A stretch of 6,814 nucleotides of DNA from Clostridiales bacterium. GTDB taxonomy: Bacteria; Bacillota; Clostridia; Christensenellales; Pumilibacteraceae. Location: assembly GCA_014799665.1 (NCBI GenBank), contig JAAVHP010000005.1, positions 1 to 6,814 of the forward strand, written 5' to 3'. The translations under genes were made by a program, and so were the position numbers. Under the pieces are notes generated by a model. It saw only the letters and a list, made by a program, of their open reading frames with translations. It was not told the origin of the DNA and did no database searches. Below, in pieces: positions 1 to 4,682 of this stretch (positions are counted from its first letter, which is position 1; each line of letters starts with the position of its first letter).

Positions 1-432
1 CTCTTTCTGTTCAGCCAAGTGGCAGATTCATGGAAAGATCAAGGCCCAACGGCAGATCAGCTAGCAACTTGGAAAGGTCTCGTCAGTGCCATTGAATGCA
101 GGGTTTCTGAAACCGACATGTCAGCATGGGACGACGGGACTGTGGTGGACCTTGGCTGGACATGGATAGACAATCCAGTAGATCTGGAAACACCCGCTAT
201 TGCTAATAAGTATGCTGACTATGGCTGGACCGCTGTCCTAGATGATGCTGCTGTAGCCAAAATTGCTACAGCACTTGGAAAGACAGCGGACGAACTGTCA
301 GGAACATCTTTTTATATGGCCTTTGCCGGTGTTGTAGAAGATGAAACAAATCCAGACAACATGAGTGAAGCCTGGACACCGATGACGTATTATGAAATCG
401 GTGTAAATAATCTCTATGCCGCCAAATCCGGA
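1..432 (+). other. N-terminal module of gene 1, unassigned
   Basis: These roughly 144 residues lack the GPT and QTFTW motifs of the repeats downstream. They are more acidic and aromatic, with Trp in WKDQG, ATWKG, AWDDG, GWTWIDN, YGWTAV and AWTPM, and with short helix-like stretches around DDAAVAKIATALGKTADEL. The segment ends at NNLYAAKSG, where the beta-rich composition starts. It looks like a separate globular domain, possibly the functional or binding end of the protein, but I cannot assign a family. The upstream part is outside the window. Confidence 0.5.
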
Positions 433-3400
433 AGTTCAGTATCCACTGTGACATGCGGCGAAGCAGTGACACTTGGCGTTGGAAAAGATGGAGAAAATCC
501 AACTACGCTGGCTTGTGCTGCAGGTAGCGCTGTTACAACAATCACGCCCAGTATCGAAGGTGCGACAGAAGGAACGGATTACTCACTGGATACATCTTCT
601 CCAGAAGCTCCTATCATTACTTTCCTTAAGCCGGGAGACTGGACCATCACAGCAGATGTAGAATGGGCCTATCCGCCTGTCGGTGGGACAGACGACAAAT
701 GGAATACAGATGTTGATGCTGGTCCCGTGGATCTGAGTGTCACTCCAGGAACGCTGAATCTGGTACAGGGTTCGGCTACTGGCACACTCGGCGGCTCAAG
801 TGGATCGTACACGTCAGACCCAACTATCTCTATGGTAGAAAACAGTGCAGCTGGACCGCTTGCTATCACAGGTCCGACTGTTGACGGATCCGCAGCTGCA
901 CCCAACACTTCTGCTAATATGCCGACTTGCACCTGGCGTATCGGAGACACAGCACTTCCAGGTACTACTGGTGCTACGGTTACTCCTATCACTTATGGTG
1001 GACTGGCAGGCGGGACAGCCTCTTCCGTTTCATTACCAGCTGCATACCTAAATACACTCAAGGCGCAGAGTGAGCCGTATCAGCTGGTATTGGAAGTAAA
1101 CCCCGGCGAAGTCAATAGCTGGGGAAATATCCTTACAAAGCCAGCAGGTGAGCAGGCTGCTCAGAAGCAGACATTCACATGGAATATCCTTGTCACCAGC
1201 CCAGGCCAGCTCAGTATTGATGGAACTGGTATGACAGGGGCTGTGGATACTGCGTCTGAAGCACCTTCATGGAAGATTACTCCAGATGTACAGGTGTCGG
1301 AAGGCAGCGGTCCTGTAGTCATAACCGGCCCAACGGTGACAGGTGCGACAAGTGCTGCAAATACCGGGCTTACAGGCTCCTGGACAGTAAACGGCACTGC
1401 TATTACTACTGGTACAACAGTACCCTCTGTAGGAGTTCCCGGTTTTACTCTCTCTGGAGCCAGTTCAATTAGCATTCCGGAAGCCAGTCTGCAGGCTGGA
1501 ACGAATGTTGTAGAGCTGACGATAGATCCGGGAACATCGTCTGCTGGCGCTCAGCCGAAGTGGGCAGATGTACTGAGCAAGGGTGAACAGAGCGGAGTAC
1601 AGACGTTTACTTGGAATGTCGTGTATGCGCAGAATGGACAGCTTAGCTTTAGTCAGGCGCCGGCGATTCCTGACGACTCTCCTGCTACTGCGGCCAGCCT
1701 CGACTTTTCTGCGGTAACAGAAGGCGGAAACGAATGGAAAGCTGATTCCAGCCTACTTTGGGATGGCTCGGACAATCTCAAGATTCAAGCTCCGTTGATT
1801 TCTGGTACGACAACTGGGAGCACTCCGTTGTCTGTCAGCTGGAAGATCACAGTTGATGGAAAGGATGTAGACCTTTCCGCTGGATTTACAACTAATAACC
1901 CTGTGATAAATAGTGGCACGCTGACAGCAGCGCCATTTCTGCAGATCCCAACAAGTGCTATTGCCGGCCCAAGCGGTGCTTTGTATAAGGCTTTTGGAGA
2001 CAGCGCAACGGGAACGGCACAGGTTACTATGACCGTAACACCCAACGGGACAAACAGTTGGCTCACAATGCCGGACGGACAAACTGCTTCACCAGCGCCG
2101 AATGGACAGGCTGGCAGAACGCAGACGTTTACCTGGACGCTGGCTGTAGCCGGTGCTGGTGAGCTGTCGCTTGACCCGACGAAAGACAGTGGGACCATAA
2201 CAGGCGGCACCGTTTCGGGCACAGGGGCCAACGCTGTTGCAGACTGGACTTCAGATGTAAAAGCCGCGATCAATCAGGGCGATTCGTCCAGCACTATTAA
2301 TCTATATAGTCCAACCATTGCTGGTACGATTGGTCAGACTGCCAGTGCAGCAGTATTTGAATGGGCAGTTGACGGAACGAAAGTAACATCCGGAGCTGTT
2401 GTTCAGAATGTTCCAACACCTCCACCAGCTTCAGGTTCTTCTTATGGACCAAATTCCTACTCTATGCTCAGCCTTGCAGGCAATAGTCCGCTGCTCAGTA
2501 ACGTGGATGCACCAGCAGTAATTCCTGTTACCTTGACGATTCGTCCGGCAGGTAATTCATGGGTGACACTGATGGGCAATACTGCCTCGAGTGAGCAGGC
2601 AGATGCAGCGCAGACGATTACTTACAATGTAACAGTGAATCCGAATCCGCTCGGACGGCTGACACTGTCTTCGTCAACAAGCAGCGGCACATTCTCTGGT
2701 GGAGAGGAAAGTGGAACCTGGACATCGAACCAGATCGTGAATCAGCTGGCTACGGCCGGTTCCTTCACAGTAACGGGTCCGACAATTGATGGAAAGCCTC
2801 TGTCTTCTGGTGTCATTCCTTATGCGAAATGGTACATTAACGATTCGGAGGTAAAAGACACCACAGCGAGTGGTGCAACCTTTACAAAACCCGGATATAC
2901 CAGTTTCTGGTCTCCATCTGCTTCTGTTCTTACGGTAAATCCGTCTACCTACAATGGAGCTTCAGCAAATAGTGTTAAGCTGAATACAGATGGCACACCC
3001 AATACGATCAAGCTGGTCCTGAATGCTGGAAGCCAAAGCGGTAATGACAATGTCTGGGCATCCGTCGATAAGACAGAACTTCCGGCGAATACCAAAGAAC
3101 AGACCTTTGAATGGACCGTGGTACTCTCCGCGCGCGGGCAGCTGACGCTGGCGGAAACACCTGCTAATGAGACGGCCGGTACACCTGGAAGCGGGAAGTT
3201 TGAAGGTAACTCCCCCAGCTGGACAGGGACTGAAGTAAACGCAGCTTCTTCAAATCCCGTCAATATCTATGGTCCAACTATCAGCGGCACACCAAACGGC
3301 GGGGCCAACCCATCGTTCGTCTGGCAGGTAAACGGATTTACAGTCAACGACAAAAACGCCGCACTGTCTGCTCTTGGAGCAACGGTAGCTGCACCGACAG

Positions 3401-4545
3401 GCGCAGATTTGCAGCCGACGTTTTCTGCTACATGGGGGGCAAACAGTGGAGCATCTGGACTGCAGATTAATGTAGCGGGCTTTAATGCGGCACCCGCTGT
3501 TCCAGAAAGTGCAAAACTGAAGACAGACGGAACATTAAACACTGTGACCCTGACCATTATTCCAGAGGGAAGCGGAAATAGTGCAAACAGCTGGGCTCTC
3601 GTCAATGGTGATGTGCCTGATCCGGCGACATCGGGCCAGACCTTCACCTGGGATTTGTACCTTACAACAGCAGGTCAGCTTGTTATTGCGGAGAACGAGC
3701 AGAGCGGCAGTTTCACAGGCTCAGCTCCGAACTTCACAGGTGAGGATCAAACAATTCCGGAGGGAGCAACCAATCTGACAGTCACAGGTCCTACTGTCTC
3801 AGGTGCTGTTGCCGGATCTGGTGTAAATCCTGTTTATACATGGACAGTAACCAATGCGCAGGGCGAGGCTGTTACAAACTTTACTGCCTCTAATCCACAG
3901 AATGGCGTGGGTACACCGTCCATCAGCATTCCAGCACCAGAATCGGCACTGGGAGCGGGCGACAGTACTGTCACACTGACCATAGCGCCGAATCCTCTCG
4001 GTGTTGCACTAAACAGCTGGACAAAAATCTTTGGCGAAACAGTAACGGATGCCAAAGCGACGCAGACGTTCACCTGGAAGATTACGACAGAAACAACGCC
4101 GCCGGCATCAGAACTGAAGGTGAGCGTGGAGCTGAACGAAGCACAGGTATTTGTAACGAGTCTGCTGCCGGCGGACCTGCAGCAGGGAATGCTGCTCAGG
4201 TCATCGCTGCCGACAGTAAAGGCTCCGGCAGGAACCGCGCTTACAGCGCAGGTGCTGATTGGCGATGCAGCGCCGGTAGCGCTGACACTCGAAGCAGATG
4301 CAAATGCAGAGCCGGATGCAGACGGAAACGTGACATACACGGTTTCGGGAACTGTACCGCCGCTGGATCTCTCGAGCAGTGATCAGGTAAGTCTTACGAT
4401 CAGCGCTGCAGATGCCGCCTTCGAATCAACAGGAACGGTTGCGCCGGAAACAAATGTGACTGGAGCAGTAACTTTCAAGTATGTGGTAGAGATGCCGCAG
4501 CTTGCCTTTGACTTTGGCCCGGATGTTCCGGTAACCGAGGACTGA
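1..4545 (+). CDS. Large tandem-repeat extracellular protein, 5' end missing
   Basis: The frame is open from base 1 to the TGA at 4543-4545, giving about 1514 residues, so the real start lies upstream. A GTG at 19 has no Shine-Dalgarno sequence before it and no signal peptide after it, so I do not accept it as the start. The protein is rich in Ser, Thr, Gly, Ala and Pro and has almost no Cys (four, all before base 940). Layout: an N-terminal module (1-432), a degenerate repeat (433-747), seven clear repeats of 144-179 residues (748-4107) and a degenerate last copy (4108-4542). Each repeat alternates short hydrophobic strands with polar loops, as in Ig-like beta-sandwiches of bacterial surface proteins. 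The C-terminus has no LPxTG motif, hydrophobic segment or basic tail. The protein may therefore be secreted, or held by its partner or by the missing N-terminus. Gene 2 follows after 50 bases and seems to share the repeat. I do not recognise a family; a role in adhesion or surface-layer formation is inference. Confidence 0.93.
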   Translation, partial: LFLFSQVADSWKDQGPTADQLATWKGLVSAIECRVSETDMSAWDDGTVVDLGWTWIDNPVDLETPAIANKYADYGWTAVLDDAAVAKIATALGKTADELSGTSFYMAFAGVVEDETNPDNMSEAWTPMTYYEIGVNNLYAAKSGSSVSTVTCGEAVTLGVGKDGENPTTLACAAGSAVTTITPSIEGATEGTDYSLDTSSPEAPIITFLKPGDWTITADVEWAYPPVGGTDDKWNTDVDAGPVDLSVTPGTLNLVQGSATGTLGGSSGSYTSDPTISMVENSAAGPLAITGPTVDGSAAAPNTSANMPTCTWRIGDTALPGTTGATVTPITYGGLAGGTASSVSLPAAYLNTLKAQSEPYQLVLEVNPGEVNSWGNILTKPAGEQAAQKQTFTWNILVTSPGQLSIDGTGMTGAVDTASEAPSWKITPDVQVSEGSGPVVITGPTVTGATSAANTGLTGSWTVNGTAITTGTTVPSVGVPGFTLSGASSISIPEASLQAGTNVVELTIDPGTSSAGAQPKWADVLSKGEQSGVQTFTWNVVYAQNGQLSFSQAPAIPDDSPATAASLDFSAVTEGGNEWKADSSLLWDGSDNLKIQAPLISGTTTGSTPLSVSWKITVDGKDVDLSAGFTTNNPVINSGTLTAAPFLQIPTSAIAGPSGALYKAFGDSATGTAQVTMTVTPNGTNSWLTMPDGQTASPAPNGQAGRTQTFTWTLAVAGAGELSLDPTKDSGTITGGTVSGTGANAVADWTSDVKAAINQGDSSSTINLYSPTIAGTIGQTASAAVFEWAVDGTKVTSGAVVQNVPTPPPASGSSYGPNSYSMLSLAGNSPLLSNVDAPAVIPVTLTIRPAGNSWVTLMGNTASSEQADAAQTITYNVTVNPNPLGRLTLSSSTSSGTFSGGEESGTWTSNQIVNQLATAGSFTVTGPTIDGKPLSSGVIPYAKWYINDSEVKDTTASGATFTKPGYTSFWSPSASVLTVNPSTYNGASANSVKLNTDGTPNTIKLVLNAGSQSGNDNVWASVDKTELPANTKEQTFEWTVVLSARGQLTLAETPANETAGTPGSGKFEGNSPSWTGTEVNAASSNPVNIYGPTISGTPNGGANPSFVWQVNGFTVNDKNAALSALGATVAAPTGADLQPTFSATWGANSGASGLQINVAGFNAAPAVPESAKLKTDGTLNTVTLTIIPEGSGNSANSWALVNGDVPDPATSGQTFTWDLYLTTAGQLVIAENEQSGSFTGSAPNFTGEDQTIPEGATNLTVTGPTVSGAVAGSGVNPVYTWTVTNAQGEAVTNFTASNPQNGVGTPSISIPAPESALGAGDSTVTLTIAPNPLGVALNSWTKIFGETVTDAKATQTFTWKITTETTPPASELKVSVELNEAQVFVTSLLPADLQQGMLLRSSLPTVKAPAGTALTAQVLIGDAAPVALTLEADANAEPDADGNVTYTVSGTVPPLDLSSSDQVSLTISAADAAFESTGTVAPETNVTGAVTFKYVVEMPQLAFDFGPDVPVTED
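433..747 (+). repeat. Degenerate repeat copy 0 in gene 1
   Basis: This is about 105 residues before the first clear repeat. ITPSIEGAT (TPSIEG starts at 544) sits where later copies have ITGPTVSG, and DKWNTD before VDLSVTPGTLNL parallels the NSW and final-strand positions of later copies. The W-x-VNG and QTFTW motifs are not clear. It holds two of the protein's four Cys (codons at 454 and near 523), so a disulfide is possible. I read it as a worn or truncated copy, with modest confidence. Confidence 0.4.
748..1203 (+). repeat. Gene 1 repeat R1 (152 aa)
   Basis: This is the first clear copy. It opens with GTLNL, followed by TGTLGG and YTSD, then ITGPTVDG (GPT at 871), CTWRIGD, SVSLP, LVLEVNPGEVNSW (NSW at 1114) and QTFTWNILV (CAG at 1168). 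It is the only clear copy containing a Cys (MPTCTW). Confidence 0.75.
1204..1635 (+). repeat. Gene 1 repeat R2 (144 aa)
   Basis: Motifs in order: GQLSI (1204), TGAV..APSWKI, ITGPTVTG (GPT at 1327), GSWTVNG, SISIPEASLQAG, VELTIDPG, PKW (1555, in place of NSW) and QTFTWNVV (1600). This is the shortest copy and close to the apparent minimal module. Confidence 0.78.
1636..2157 (+). repeat. Gene 1 repeat R3 (174 aa)
   Basis: Motifs in order: GQLSF (1636), EWKAD, APLISG in place of GPTISG (1789), VSWKITVDG, LQIPTSAI, VTMTVTPNGTNSW and QTFTWTLAV (2122). The extra length lies mainly before the first Trp and between the IP strand and the PNG strand. Confidence 0.72.
2158..2652 (+). repeat. Gene 1 repeat R4 (165 aa)
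   Basis: Motifs in order: GELSL (2158), SGTITGG, ADWTSDV, YSPTIAG (SPT at 2308), FEWAVDG, a Pro/Ser/Tyr-rich loop, VTLTIRPAGNSW and QTITYNVTV (2611). The usual first Gly of GPT is Ser, and FTW has become ITY. Confidence 0.72.
2653..3135 (+). repeat. Gene 1 repeat R5 (161 aa)
   Basis: Motifs in order: GRLTL (2653), SGTFSGG, GTWTSN, VTGPTIDG (GPT at 2776), AKWYINDS, SVLTVNP, SVKLNTDGTPNT (2971), IKLVLNAG, NVW and QTFEWTVVL (3100). It shares with R6 the extra segment [VA]KL[NK]TDGT[PL]NT, which the other copies lack. Confidence 0.73.
3136..3672 (+). repeat. Gene 1 repeat R6 (179 aa)
   Basis: This is the longest copy. Motifs in order: GQLTL (3136), SGKFEGNSPSWTG, IYGPTISG (GPT at 3271), FVWQVNG, a long Ala/Thr-rich loop, LQINVAG, SAKLKTDGTLNT (3508), VTLTIIPEG, NSW and QTFTWDLYL (3637). 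Confidence 0.75.
3673..4107 (+). repeat. Gene 1 repeat R7 (145 aa)
   Basis: Motifs in order: GQLVI (3673), SGSFTGSAPNFTG, VTGPTVSG (GPT at 3787), YTWTVTN, PSISIPAPESALGAG, VTLTIAPN, NSW and QTFTWKITT (4063). It is the last well-preserved copy. A short TTPPAS linker leads into the C-terminal copy. Confidence 0.75.
4108..4542 (+). repeat. Degenerate C-terminal repeat R8 of gene 1 (145 aa)
   Basis: The motifs are worn but in order: SELKV for GQLSL, LPTVKA for GPTVSG (4207), AQVLIGD for WxVNG, LDLSS, VSLTISAAD without NSW, and VTFKYVV for FTWxVxV (4468). Its length equals that of R7. The protein ends soon after PQLAFDF (from 4495), which resembles the GQLSF opening of a next copy. Base composition is clearly richer in GC than R1-R7. 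Confidence 0.55.
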
Positions 4546-4595
4546 AGACAGCATCTCACGAATGAAGAACTCTTCTTGCGAGAGAAGGAGGAGAC
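4546..4595 (+). promoter_or_regulatory. Short intergenic gap with strong ribosome binding site
   Basis: AAGGAGG at 4585-4591, extended as GGAGGAG, lies four bases before the ATG at 4596. It fixes the gene 2 start and predicts strong translation. The gap has no run of T and no convincing stem of terminator strength, so transcription from gene 1 into gene 2 is likely. I see no -35/-10 pair, but an internal promoter inside gene 1 cannot be excluded. Confidence 0.8.
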
Positions 4596-4682
4596 ATGAA
4601 AGGATTTAAGAAAGGTGTAGCGCTGATTGCAGTGCTTGCCTTCCTTATAACAGCAATTCTGCCGGTGAGCGGTCTGGCAGCG
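4596..4682 (+). other. Signal peptide of gene 2
   Basis: The start MKGFKK is basic. A hydrophobic core follows from about residue 8 (VALIAVLAFLITAILPV), then a short polar stretch SGLAA before SDN. Cleavage is most likely after Ala28 or Ala29 by signal peptidase I. No Cys follows, which argues against lipid attachment. Confidence 0.88.

Noticed and set aside
19..21. GTG as the start codon of gene 1
   Set aside because: The frame is open to base 1, there is no Shine-Dalgarno sequence before it, and no signal peptide follows, although the protein looks extracellular.
4554..4583. Possible hairpin between the genes (AAGAA-CTC-TTCTT at 4565-4577, with TCTC/GAGA outside)
   Set aside because: The stem is short, AT-rich and poorly stacked, and no T run follows. 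It is not a terminator, and a regulatory role cannot be supported.
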